Shown one piece after another: positions 1 to 8,123 of a DNA stretch of 14,996 nucleotides (position 1 is its first letter; every line of letters begins with the position of its first letter). A model generated the notes under the pieces. It saw only the letters and a list, made by a program, of their open reading frames with translations, was not told the origin of the DNA and made no database searches. The DNA lies in assembly GCA_002384765.1 (NCBI GenBank), contig DGBM01000013.1, forward strand, positions 169 through 15,164. The letters run 5' to 3'. The stretch is from Demequinaceae bacterium UBA4004 (GTDB lineage Bacteria > Actinomycetota > Actinomycetes > Actinomycetales > Demequinaceae). Both the position numbers and the translations under genes were made by a program.

Positions 1-1062
1 CCCTGTTTGCCCCCGACGCGCAAACCCCCTGTTCAGGCGGTCCAAACCCGCCTCGTCGGCGGTCGTGCCGAGGTGGTGCAGGTAGACGTTCGTCGTGGCG
101 ATCGAGGCGTGTCCCATCCACGCCTGGACGGTGACCGGGTCGACTCCCCTGGCCAGCCAGAGACAGGCCGCGGTGTGCCTCAGGTCATGGATGCGCCGGC
201 CTTTGGCCGTGACCTTCCAGTCGAGGGTCCGCTTCACGGCGGTGGAGTGCAGGCGATGCCCGCGTGAGGTGACGAACAGCAGGTCGCCCGGCTCGCGGTT
301 GGCTGCGAGATCTCGGACGATCGGCAGGATCCGGTCTGCGATGGGCACCCGACGTGCCTTGCCGGACTTGGTGCTCTTGACGTCGACGCCCTCAGGTTCG
401 GCGACCTGGACGATGAGCATGGGCATCGGTACTTCAACGAAGTCGCGGCCGCGGATGGCGCGCAGCTCGGACCAGCGCAGTCCGGTCCAGCCTGCGATGA
501 GGAGCAGGTCTGCGAGCCGTTCGTCTTTGAGCGCCGCGGCAGCGTGGAGCTCCTCGAGCTCCTGCTCGCTGAAGGGGTACATCTCGATGCGTGGTTGACG
601 TGCCTTGGGCACGCGGGTCGACAGGACCGGGTTGGTCTGAATGACGCGTTCGCGCACGGCCCAGGCGAAGAAGGAGGAGAGGGATGCGCGGAAGCGCCGG
701 ATCGAGGACTCGGCCATGCCGTCACGGGCGAGGGCGACGAGGGCCTTGGTGACCTCACGATCGGTCACTGCATTGATGGCCATCACGCTGACCGACGTGG
801 GCAGCAGTCGCACGACGGCCTTGTCTGCGACGAACGTCTTGCGGGACACGGTGTGTGAACGCTCCTCGAGCCACACTGGCAGGAGCGCGTTGACGCGGGC
901 GCGGCCTGCTCTTGGGTCGACGCCACCGGCCAGCGCAGCTCGCTGACGAGTGAGCCACTCCTGGGCCGCCCGTTTGGTGTCGAAGGTGCGGCTCTCCGCG
1001 TAGACGCGCCCCACCTTGAGCACGGCGTTGAACCTGCCCGACGGCAGCTTCTTGATGGTCAC
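1..1062 (-). CDS. int: Tyrosine integrase, C-terminal end cut by window edge
   Basis: This site-specific tyrosine recombinase would integrate and excise the element at its attachment site. Reading from a GTG at 1062 gives 354 codons with no stop, so the last residues lie outside the window. An N-terminal SAM-like core-binding domain covers about residues 55-150. The catalytic domain follows with Arg196 in TGLRWSEL, Lys232 in KSTKSGK, His292 and Arg295 in HDLRH, His318 in MGHAS and the nucleophile Tyr327 in NVYLHH, so the active site is intact. The GTG overlaps the TGA of the excisionase gene (GTGA), and the only start-like codon in a good place is this one, which suggests coupled translation after xis. 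The order rep-xis-int on one strand matches pSAM2-type AICEs. In such elements the attachment site usually sits just past int, here beyond base 1. Confidence 0.95.
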   Translation of the reverse strand, partial: MTIKKLPSGRFNAVLKVGRVYAESRTFDTKRAAQEWLTRQRAALAGGVDPRAGRARVNALLPVWLEERSHTVSRKTFVADKAVVRLLPTSVSVMAINAVTDREVTKALVALARDGMAESSIRRFRASLSSFFAWAVRERVIQTNPVLSTRVPKARQPRIEMYPFSEQELEELHAAAALKDERLADLLLIAGWTGLRWSELRAIRGRDFVEVPMPMLIVQVAEPEGVDVKSTKSGKARRVPIADRILPIVRDLAANREPGDLLFVTSRGHRLHSTAVKRTLDWKVTAKGRRIHDLRHTAACLWLARGVDPVTVQAWMGHASIATTNVYLHHLGTTADEAGLDRLNRGFARRGQTG

Positions 1063-1265
1063 GACGCGACTTTCTGGAGCCACGCGTGGACGTCGCGGCT
1101 CTGGTACCGCGGGATGTGCGGCGACAACCAGGTGACGCGGGGACCTCCGCCGTTGGTCCGCCACCGGCTCAGCGTGCTGGCGTTCACCTTGAGGATCTTC
1201 GCGACCTCCGCGGTGGTCAGCAAGACCGACAGCTCTGGTGTCGCGTCGCGAATGGTGTTCGACAT
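1059..1265 (-). CDS. xis: Excisionase / MerR-type helix-turn-helix protein
   Basis: This 68-residue protein consists almost wholly of one helix-turn-helix of the MerR/excisionase (HTH_17) type. Residues 16-36 (LTTAEVAKILKVNASTLSRW) form the HTH, followed by a short wing (GGPRVTW, IPRYQSRDV). Small proteins of this type encoded directly before a tyrosine integrase act as recombination directionality factors that bend attachment-site DNA and favour excision. A strong ribosome site, AAAGGAG at 1272-1278, lies 6 bases before the ATG and nearly abuts the stop of rep. The gene is therefore the middle member of rep-xis-int. A role as a repressor cannot be excluded, but position and size argue for Xis. 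Confidence 0.9.
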   Translation of the reverse strand: MSNTIRDATPELSVLLTTAEVAKILKVNASTLSRWRTNGGGPRVTWLSPHIPRYQSRDVHAWLQKVAS

Positions 1266-1279
1266 TTGGGTCTCCTTTC

Positions 1280-2917
<1,638 letters not shown>

Positions 2918-2927
2918 GACGGGCTGC

Positions 2928-3644
2928 TCATGCGCTCTCGGCGGGTTCGAAGGTGTCCCCGCAGACCTCGCAGGTGATGCCTCCTTCGTCGAGGACGGCC
3001 CGGGCGACGCGGATCCGCCGCGGGCAGGTGCACAGGCAGGCCAGCGCGTTGTTGCTGCTGGTCCGGCCAGCCTCGAGGTGGAGCTCCGGGTGCCGGTAGG
3101 CGGACAGCGCCGCCTTCAGTGCGTCGAGCTCACCGGTGTAGCGCTGTTCGGTCGCGGCGCGAAGGGTGCACACGGACCAGCCAATGCGGTCGTCCTTGTG
3201 CGCGTCGAGACCGAGCTCGTCGACGAGCTTGGCGAACTTCTGGTTGTGCCAGCGACCCTGGCGAGAGGTGTCCTTGACCCCGCGTGCGTCGGCGAGCCCG
3301 TGGGCGGCCTCGTGCAGCAGAGTGGTGAGCACTTCCGTGGGTGGCCGCTTGAGGCCCTCGCCGGAGATGAGGACCTCGGATAGCCGGCTCTCGCCGTGCT
3401 GCCAACGCAGCGAGCCGTAGTGGCCCCACTTGGCCTGTTTCGTGGTGGTCCCGGACCCGATGATGATGACCGCTTCGGGAACGTCCGGGTGGCTCGACCG
3501 GACCGCGTTCCAAGCCGCCTCGAGCGCGGCCACGAGCTGGATGGTGGTGAACGCGTCGCCTTGACGCGCACGTGTCACCGTCGCGGGCGAGGTGGCCCGG
3601 GCCGTGCGTGAGCTCGTCGCCCGTGAGCTGGTGGTGGTGCTCAT
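2928..3644 (-). CDS. SprT-like zinc metallopeptidase
   Basis: The 238-residue protein has the zincin signature HEAAH at 111-115 (LLHEAAHGLA), with a likely third ligand His133 in GRWHNQKF, as in the SprT/Spartan-like family. A C-terminal zinc ribbon follows, with CLCTC at 203-207 and CEVC at 225-228. Known members cleave protein bound to DNA or act in DNA-protein crosslink repair; for AICE-encoded copies the substrate is not known to me. The frame stays open upstream to 4535, but that part only mirrors the genes there. The ATG at 3644 overlaps the TGA of the upstream gene (ATGA), which settles the start. Placement directly before rep raises the possibility that it acts on a protein covalently bound to DNA, such as the initiator; this is inference. 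Confidence 0.85.
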   Translation of the reverse strand: MSTTTSSRATSSRTARATSPATVTRARQGDAFTTIQLVAALEAAWNAVRSSHPDVPEAVIIIGSGTTTKQAKWGHYGSLRWQHGESRLSEVLISGEGLKRPPTEVLTTLLHEAAHGLADARGVKDTSRQGRWHNQKFAKLVDELGLDAHKDDRIGWSVCTLRAATEQRYTGELDALKAALSAYRHPELHLEAGRTSSNNALACLCTCPRRIRVARAVLDEGGITCEVCGDTFEPAESA

Positions 3645-4132
3645 CGGCCCTCCCTCGGGTGGGGGTTGGGCTTCCGGCTGGGATTGCGGTGGTAGCCCTG
3701 GCGGGAGATGTCGGTCTGTGCTCCCTCGAGCAGCGCGCCGATCCGGGCGCCGTGTTCGGCAGCCAGGCGCATCGCGTCCATCGCGTACATGACGGACTCT
3801 TCGGGGTTGCCGCCGTCGTCCTCGTAGACGGCATAGACGCCGAGGGAGGCGCCGAGAGCCCGGGACAGCTGCCGGATGACCTGGTCGAGGCCGTAGCCGA
3901 GGCACTTGAGGTGGCCGAGCAGGTCGTAGACCTCCGGGGCGGGGATGGCCTTGCCGTCGATGGTCAGGTGGTTGATCGCCCGGATCGACTCGTTTGCGGT
4001 CTGCGCGAGCTTGGTCTCGGTGCCTGCGACCAGGGACGGGTCGGCATGGATTCCGGCATCGATTCCGGCGAGGCTGCCGGTGATGGTTTCGAGGGCCGAG
4101 CCGGCCTTCGGGGTGGTGTGGTTCGTGGTCAT
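3641..4132 (-). CDS. Conserved-looking hypothetical protein between tra and peptidase
   Basis: I do not recognise this 163-residue protein. It looks soluble and mostly helical: residues 1-60 are Ala/Thr-rich, residues 62-125 (from DGKAIPAPEVYDLL to MYAMDAMRLAAEHG) form an Ala/Leu-rich helical core, and the tail (PSRKPNPHPREGR) is basic and Pro-rich. No transmembrane segment or signal peptide is seen. Its start overlaps the translocase stop and its stop overlaps the peptidase start, both as ATGA, so it is translationally locked into the transfer-replication operon. It might be an accessory to transfer or replication, but the sequence does not show which. Confidence 0.8.
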   Translation of the reverse strand: MTTNHTTPKAGSALETITGSLAGIDAGIHADPSLVAGTETKLAQTANESIRAINHLTIDGKAIPAPEVYDLLGHLKCLGYGLDQVIRQLSRALGASLGVYAVYEDDGGNPEESVMYAMDAMRLAAEHGARIGALLEGAQTDISRQGYHRNPSRKPNPHPREGR

Positions 4133-5085
4133 GAATGCTCACCTCCGGTGGCAGTCGTGTCTGGTGTCGTGGTGGATGCGCGTAGCCAGGCGGCGCGGTT
4201 GACGAGGACCTGGATGTCGTCGTCGGTGAGGTTCGCGGTCTTGATCCGGGTGGGCAGTCCCCCTTCGGCAAGCAGCAGGCCGACGCCGCGGTCGTCGGGG
4301 TTGATCTGCTTGGCGGAGTAGCCCTCCTTGGCCCAGCCCTGGCCGAGGATGATGTCGCTGCTGGAGTCGGTGGTGCACCGGAACGCGATCCGGTAGCCGA
4401 ACAGGTCCCGCAGCGAGGTGGGGATGATGTCGGCGCTGGGTCGTTGGGTTGCGGCGACGACGATGACGCCGGCGGCGCGGCCCCGTGCGACGAGGTCGCG
4501 GACCATGGTGATGAACGCGGCCCGGGTCTTCTCATCGCCGACGGTCACGGAGAAGTAGGCCAGCTCGTCGATGACGAGCATGATCGCCCGCATCCCGTCG
4601 GCCACTTCAATCTTGCGGCGGCCGGATCGGGCCAGGTCTTCGTAGCGTGCCTCCATGATGCGTTGCACCCGTTGCAGGGTGGCCAGGCACGTCAGAGGGT
4701 CGTTGCCGACGAAGGTGTCGGCGACCGGCGCCCAGGGGAGGAGCTCGACGAGCTTGCCGTCGATCAGGACGAGCTCGACGTCCGGGCACAGCGCGGCGTG
4801 GGCGACGATGTTGTTCAAGGCGACGGACTTGCCCGAGCCGGGCTCTCCGGCGAGCAGCATGTTCCGGTACATCAGGCCCACCTCGGCGGGTGCGCCGCCC
4901 TGTTGGGTGCCGAGGTAGATGGGCAGGTAGATCGACAGCCCCGAGACGGGACCGTGCCGAGTCGTCGAGGTAGTGGTGGTGGCGTGGGATGGGGAGGGCC
5001 CCGCCGTGCGGCGGGACCGACCCTTCCTCAACCCCTGTGACCTTGAGGCTGGCCTTGATGCCGGCGGCGGGGTGAGGTCAGACAT
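4129..5085 (-). CDS. FtsK/SpoIIIE-type conjugal DNA translocase (TraSA-like)
   Basis: The 318-residue ATPase has Walker A GEPGSGKS at 80-87, Walker B with VIDE at 171-174 (IMLVIDELAYF), and the FtsK sensor segment AATQRPSADIIP at about 211-222. In AICEs and Streptomyces plasmids, proteins of this family move double-stranded DNA from donor to recipient mycelium with no relaxase. The length fits TraSA-like proteins and is much shorter than cellular FtsK. The first 45 residues are Pro/Arg/Thr-rich and contain no membrane helix. The gene starts with ATG inside the last codons of the upstream membrane-protein gene (8-base overlap ATGTCTGA), which suggests that gene supplies the membrane anchor. 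The stop overlaps the next start by ATGA. Confidence 0.92.
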   Translation of the reverse strand: MSDLTPPPASRPASRSQGLRKGRSRRTAGPSPSHATTTTSTTRHGPVSGLSIYLPIYLGTQQGGAPAEVGLMYRNMLLAGEPGSGKSVALNNIVAHAALCPDVELVLIDGKLVELLPWAPVADTFVGNDPLTCLATLQRVQRIMEARYEDLARSGRRKIEVADGMRAIMLVIDELAYFSVTVGDEKTRAAFITMVRDLVARGRAAGVIVVAATQRPSADIIPTSLRDLFGYRIAFRCTTDSSSDIILGQGWAKEGYSAKQINPDDRGVGLLLAEGGLPTRIKTANLTDDDIQVLVNRAAWLRASTTTPDTTATGGEHS

Positions 5086-5926
5086 AGTCGCTCACGTCCT
5101 CTCCGTTGCGTGAGATGACTGGGGCGCCGTAGCTCGTGGATGCGGCTGCGGTTGTGCCAACGGATCGAGCCGAGGTCTTCGGCTCCTTGACGGTCTGCTT
5201 GGCCGACCCAGCGGCCCCTGCGGACGTAGGTGCCGGTGCGTGAATCGGCGAGCCGGCGTCGTGTGGTGACGCGTCACCGGCGCGGATCAGGTGGAGCGCC
5301 CGAGTCGGGTTGACCTCGCCGGCCGGCAGGTGCCGGGTCGTGGCGAGCAGTGGTGACTCGATGTGGGCGCGAGCGAGTGGGTCGCGGCGTTGGATGTCCA
5401 CTCGGACCAGGGCGGCGACCTTGGGTGAGCGACGGACCCGGGCATCCCGGGCCCAGCAGGCGGCGGCGATGGCCTCGGTCCGTTGCTCGAGGTTGCCGAC
5501 CGACAGGCCCGGGCGGAGCCACAGCCAGACGGCCTCGCCCTCTCGGGTGGACCTGGCGGCCAGGATGAACGCTGCCCGGCCGGAGTAGTTGTAGGTGCGC
5601 AGCTCGCTCATGCACACCCGTAGCCGGTGACGGTCCATGACGCACCAGAACCGGTTCCTGGCGAACCGGCGGGTCGGCCCGAACGCGAGCACGGCCGCCA
5701 GAGCAGCGACCATGAGGATGACGATGAGCAGTGTCGAGTAGCCGGCCTTCGCGAGCCGGTCGTAGATCCCCGCGACCGCGAGGATGGTGATCAGTTCCCA
5801 GCGCCAGCGCCACAGGGCGCCGACGACGATGAACAGCAGGAACCGCTCCCGGTGGCGGGGAGTCGGTGTGTGGTTCCAGTTCTTGCCTCCACGGCGATGG
5901 TCGTGGGGGCGTGTAGTTTTGAACAT
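5078..5926 (-). CDS. Two-helix membrane protein, probable partner of the translocase
   Basis: The 282-residue protein has a basic N-terminus rich in His/Arg, two hydrophobic segments at about 29-55 (broken by WRWRW) and 64-83 (LLIVILMVAALAAVLAF), then a soluble domain of about 200 residues. That domain contains RRFARNRFWCVMDRHRLRV and a Trp/Leu stretch (AVWLWLRPGLSVGN), and ends in an Ala/Ser/Thr-rich tail. I know no named family for it. ATG at 5926 is preferred over the GTG further up because GAAGGG at 5933-5938 lies 6 bases before it. The 8-base overlap with the FtsK-like gene, and the lack of a membrane segment there, suggest that the two together make a membrane-anchored motor. It is the first gene of the left operon. 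Confidence 0.82.
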   Translation of the reverse strand: MFKTTRPHDHRRGGKNWNHTPTPRHRERFLLFIVVGALWRWRWELITILAVAGIYDRLAKAGYSTLLIVILMVAALAAVLAFGPTRRFARNRFWCVMDRHRLRVCMSELRTYNYSGRAAFILAARSTREGEAVWLWLRPGLSVGNLEQRTEAIAAACWARDARVRRSPKVAALVRVDIQRRDPLARAHIESPLLATTRHLPAGEVNPTRALHLIRAGDASPHDAGSPIHAPAPTSAGAAGSAKQTVKEPKTSARSVGTTAAASTSYGAPVISRNGEDVSDYV

Positions 5927-6024
5927 GACTCGCCCTTCCCATTCGAGGAAAACGGGTTGAGTTGGAAAGACCACGAGGCCGGACGGTTCTTCAGGCCAAG
6001 CCCGGCCCCGCGGTCGACTTCCGG
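5927..6024 (-). promoter_or_regulatory. Leader upstream of the transfer-replication operon
   Basis: About 100 noncoding bases separate the hairpin at 6025-6048 from the first gene of the left operon. The ribosome site GAAGGG lies at 5933-5938. I see no convincing -35/-10 pair, so transcription may start here from an atypical promoter or come through from the small genes upstream. Confidence 0.3.
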
Positions 6025-6048
6025 GAGCAGCCCCTACGGGGGCTGCTC
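6025..6048. terminator. Perfect 10-bp hairpin with TACG loop
   Basis: GAGCAGCCCC (6025-6034) and GGGGCTGCTC (6039-6048) pair perfectly around TACG. On the plus strand this gives C(UACG)G, a very stable tetraloop class, followed by TCTTTAT, which is a weak U-rich run. On the minus strand the hairpin starts 3 bases after the TAA of the 94-residue gene and has no U tract after it. It could be a stem-only terminator or attenuator between the small genes and the operon, or the end of a plus-strand transcript. The stem is certain; the direction and role are not. Confidence 0.6.
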
Positions 6049-6051
6049 TCT

Positions 6052-6336
6052 TTATGAGGCTGTCGGGCCAACTGGCCCGTCGATCGGTGTCAGGTCACAC
6101 CAGAGGCTGAACGCCACGTCGCGGGCCTTCTCCAGTGCTGCGAGATGGTCCTGTGGTGTTGCCTGTCGTGCGGCCGCGATGATCGATGCCCTCCACAGAC
6201 GCTCGGCTTCATGCTGCGCGTCCTCGATGTGCTGTTGTGCCTGCTCGTTCGCCCTGGCGCGGGCGGTGAGCACGGACACGGGCCGGACTGGTGCCGGCGA
6301 CCTGTGACCTGAGATCGGTCGGATGTGATGAGTCAT
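6052..6336 (-). CDS. Small helical hypothetical protein
   Basis: This protein of 94 residues is not recognised. After a basic N-terminus (THHIRPISGHRSPAPVR), residues from about 24 to 75 form an Ala/Glu/Gln/Arg-rich amphipathic helix or coiled coil (ANEQAQQHIEDAQHEAERLW), followed by a helical segment ending in LWCDLTPIDG. No membrane segment is present. The start could be the GTG at 6339 or the ATG at 6336; GAAGGA lies 8 bases before the ATG and 5 before the GTG, so ATG is preferred. It ends 3 bases before the hairpin at 6025-6048. The helical charged core would suit a small oligomerising accessory or regulator, but this is not shown. Confidence 0.7.
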   Translation of the reverse strand: MTHHIRPISGHRSPAPVRPVSVLTARARANEQAQQHIEDAQHEAERLWRASIIAAARQATPQDHLAALEKARDVAFSLWCDLTPIDGPVGPTAS

Positions 6337-6389
6337 CACGCACGTCCTTCAGGAGTTCGACAGACCTGGTTGGGTCCGCGTGGAGTGGG

Positions 6390-6707
6390 TCAAGCAGCCT
6401 TCGTGGCCCCGAGCATCGTGATCTGCTTCGCCCGGAACGCCACACCGTTCTTGCCGTTCGTGGCCCACGGGATGGCTTCCAGCTCGACCAGGCCGATTGC
6501 CGTGCCCACCGTCACCTTCGGCATCTGTCCAGCCAGGGTGACGTTGAGCATCTCTCCGCCCGTCTCGTCGAGCGCCATCACCTGGACAACCCAGAGCGGC
6601 TCGTTGGTGATCCGGTCCTGCTTCTGACGACCGTTCTGGTCCTGCTTCTCCACCGCGGCCTTGGTGACCGTGAACGTCTTGCCCTGCGTGTCGACGACCA
6701 GTTTCAT
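6390..6707 (-). CDS. SCO3933-like small regulatory-family protein
   Basis: The 105-residue protein has the pattern I associate with the actinobacterial family named SCO3933 family regulatory protein, common in AICE-like elements. The features are an N-terminal MKLVVDTQGKTFTV, a central EPLWVVQVMALDETGGEM, then VGTAIGLVELEAIPWA and GVAFRAKQI. The alternating hydrophobic strands suggest a small all-beta, possibly OB-like fold. The ATG has a perfect AGGAGG at 6715-6720, 7 bases upstream. It is the first gene after the divergent control region, so it is probably expressed from there and may influence transfer or replication genes. The family name is from memory and the molecular function is not known to me. 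Confidence 0.75.
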   Translation of the reverse strand: MKLVVDTQGKTFTVTKAAVEKQDQNGRQKQDRITNEPLWVVQVMALDETGGEMLNVTLAGQMPKVTVGTAIGLVELEAIPWATNGKNGVAFRAKQITMLGATKAA

Positions 6708-6732
6708 GACTCTGCCTCCTCGGCATCTACGG

Positions 6733-6753
6733 CAGCACCCCCATTGGGTGCTG
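6733..6753 (-). promoter_or_regulatory. Hairpin in the leader of the 105-residue gene
   Basis: CAGCACCC (6733-6740) and GGGTGCTG (6746-6753) form a perfect 8-bp stem with a 5-base loop. It lies in the presumed 5' leader on the minus strand, 12 bases upstream of the AGGAGG ribosome site. No U tract follows it on that strand, so an attenuator, an mRNA-stabilising stem or a protein-binding site are all possible. Confidence 0.4.
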
Positions 6754-6799
6754 TTGCCAGGACCTCAATCGGTCCACTGTCATCAGATCGGGGCGAACC

Positions 6800-6863
6800 G
6801 GGACGTAATAACCACGTCAAGGGACGTTTTAGGACGTCTTGTGGTTAACTGAAACGTCCCTTG
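6800..6863. promoter_or_regulatory. Operator-like inverted-repeat array in the divergent control region
   Basis: A perfect 12-bp inverted repeat, CAAGGGACGTTT (6818-6829) and AAACGTCCCTTG (6852-6863), flanks a 22-base spacer. Nested in it is a second inverted pair, TAACCAC (6809-6815) and GTGGTTA (6841-6847). The core GGGACGT occurs at 6800-6806 and 6821-6827, GGACGT at 6832-6837, and the inverse ACGTCCC at 6854-6860. The array sits between the minus-strand small genes and the plus-strand HTH regulator, the normal place for operators controlling both directions. I infer that the HTH protein binds here. Promoter hexamers could not be assigned with confidence. Confidence 0.65.
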
Positions 6864-6887
6864 GTGTGCCGAGCGAGGAGAAACCAC

Positions 6888-7643
6888 ATGACGAACGAGC
6901 GACTTCGGGCGGCGATCGTCGGCGCCGGACTGACGACCCAAGCCGTCAGCGAGCGAATCGGGGTCGACCCCAAGACGGTGGAGCGGTGGATCAGTCAGGC
7001 GCGCGTCCCCCATCGCACGCATCGAATTGCAGTTGCCGCGCTACTTGGTCAGGACGACGGGTTCCTTTGGCCCACGGCCGTATCGGATGTTCAGAGCCGC
7101 TCCGCGAGCCGGGACGAGTTCGTGGGCCTGCATCTCACCCGAGGCTCGCTACCGATGGGCATGATCACGGGACTGATCGCGCAGTCGACCGAGGCGATCG
7201 ACCTGCTCGCGTTCGCCGGGACCTTCCTGCATGATGCGATTCCAGACTTCGACGCCAGTCTCATCCAGCGAGCTCGGGCCGGTGTGCGGATCCGCATCTG
7301 CCTCGGCGATCCGAAATCGCAGGCGGTGAGCCTTCGAGGCGAGGAAGAAGACATTGGCGCCTCTCTCGCGGACCGGTGCACCCTCACATGGAAGTACTTC
7401 CGGCCTCTCCTACTTGAACCGAACGTCTCGGGTCGAATGCACGGGTCCACGCTCTACAACTCGATCTATCGATTCGACAGCGACCTGCTAGCCAACACTC
7501 ACAGTCTCGGCGCACCCGCTGGCAGCTCCCCGGTGCTCCAGTTTCACCGATTGCCGGGTGGCCGACTGTTCGACCACTACATGGAGGGCTTTGAGCGAAC
7601 CTGGGAACGCGCCCGACCGATCACGGCCAAGGACCTCACGTAA
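6888..7643 (+). CDS. HTH regulator with degenerate phospholipase-D-like domain
   Basis: The 251-residue protein starts with a helix-turn-helix of XRE type at about residues 3-52 (TTQAVSERIGVDPKTVERWI). The rest resembles a phospholipase-D-like fold: ITGLIAQSTEAIDLLAFAGT, ARAGVRIRICLGDP, and HGSTLYNSIYRFDSDLLANT at about 185-204. The expected HxKxxxxD signature has His185 but no Lys two residues on, so catalysis is unlikely and the domain may sense a ligand instead. ATG at 6888 has AGGAG at 6876-6880, 7 bases upstream; a GTG at 6861 in the same frame has no support. It lies beside the operator-like repeats and is followed 9 bases later by the Nudix gene. It probably fills the control role held by KorSA in pSAM2, though it is a different family. 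Confidence 0.85.
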   Translation: MTNERLRAAIVGAGLTTQAVSERIGVDPKTVERWISQARVPHRTHRIAVAALLGQDDGFLWPTAVSDVQSRSASRDEFVGLHLTRGSLPMGMITGLIAQSTEAIDLLAFAGTFLHDAIPDFDASLIQRARAGVRIRICLGDPKSQAVSLRGEEEDIGASLADRCTLTWKYFRPLLLEPNVSGRMHGSTLYNSIYRFDSDLLANTHSLGAPAGSSPVLQFHRLPGGRLFDHYMEGFERTWERARPITAKDLT

Positions 7644-7652
7644 CGTCGTCTC

Positions 7653-8123
7653 ATGGCCCGCATCGATTACATCGACGATCCGAACGCCCCCAAAGCCAAC
7701 AGCGTCGTTCCATCGGTAACCGCCGTCGTTGAGGACTCCGAGGGACGAATCCTCTTGATCCACAAGACCGACAACAACCTCTGGGCGCTGCCAGGGGGTG
7801 GCCACGACATCGGGGAGACCATCGCCCAGACGGTGGTGCGCGAAGTCCGGGAGGAGACTGGGTACGACGTCGAGGTGACCGGCCTGATTGGCACGTACAC
7901 GAACCCCAACCACGTCATGGCCTACGACGACGGCGAGGTCCGCCAGCAGTTCTCCCTGTGCTTCAGGGCGCGTGTCCTCGGCGGGCAGGCGCGGACCAGC
8001 TCGGAAAGCAAGGCCGTGCGATGGGTAGCGCCAGCGGACATGGCGAACCTAAAGATGCATCCGTCCATGCGGCTGCGAATCGACCACTACCTCGAGCGCC
8101 GGCCGGAGCCCTTCATCGGCTAG
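7653..8123 (+). CDS. Nudix hydrolase (Pif-like candidate)
   Basis: The 156-residue protein has a complete Nudix box at residues 49-71, fitting Gx5Ex7REUxEExGU: Gly49, Glu55, then REVREETGY at 63-71. The metal-binding Glu residues are present, so it should hydrolyse a nucleoside diphosphate linked to some moiety; the substrate is not evident. In pSAM2 the Nudix-motif protein Pif limits transfer between cells that already carry the element, and Nudix genes next to the regulator are common in AICEs, so an immunity role is plausible. It begins 9 bases after the regulator stop with no clear ribosome site, so translation may be coupled. Its stop overlaps that of the convergent HD gene in a shared CTAG. 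Confidence 0.9.
   Translation: MARIDYIDDPNAPKANSVVPSVTAVVEDSEGRILLIHKTDNNLWALPGGGHDIGETIAQTVVREVREETGYDVEVTGLIGTYTNPNHVMAYDDGEVRQQFSLCFRARVLGGQARTSSESKAVRWVAPADMANLKMHPSMRLRIDHYLERRPEPFIG

Noticed and set aside
234..758. Minus-strand 174-codon frame inside int
   Set aside because: The neighbouring frame contains the full set of tyrosine recombinase catalytic residues, while this one is Ser/Arg/Pro-rich shadow.
3645..4535. Upstream extension of the SprT-like frame
   Set aside because: This part is Pro/Arg/Ser-rich and out of frame with the translocase and the 163-residue gene, both well supported. The ATGA overlap marks the true start at 3644.
6708..6887. Sigma-70-type promoters in the divergent region
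   Set aside because: TTGACG occurs on the minus strand at 6815-6820, but no acceptable -10 follows at 16-18 bases. On the plus strand no good pair was found, so only the repeat array is reported.
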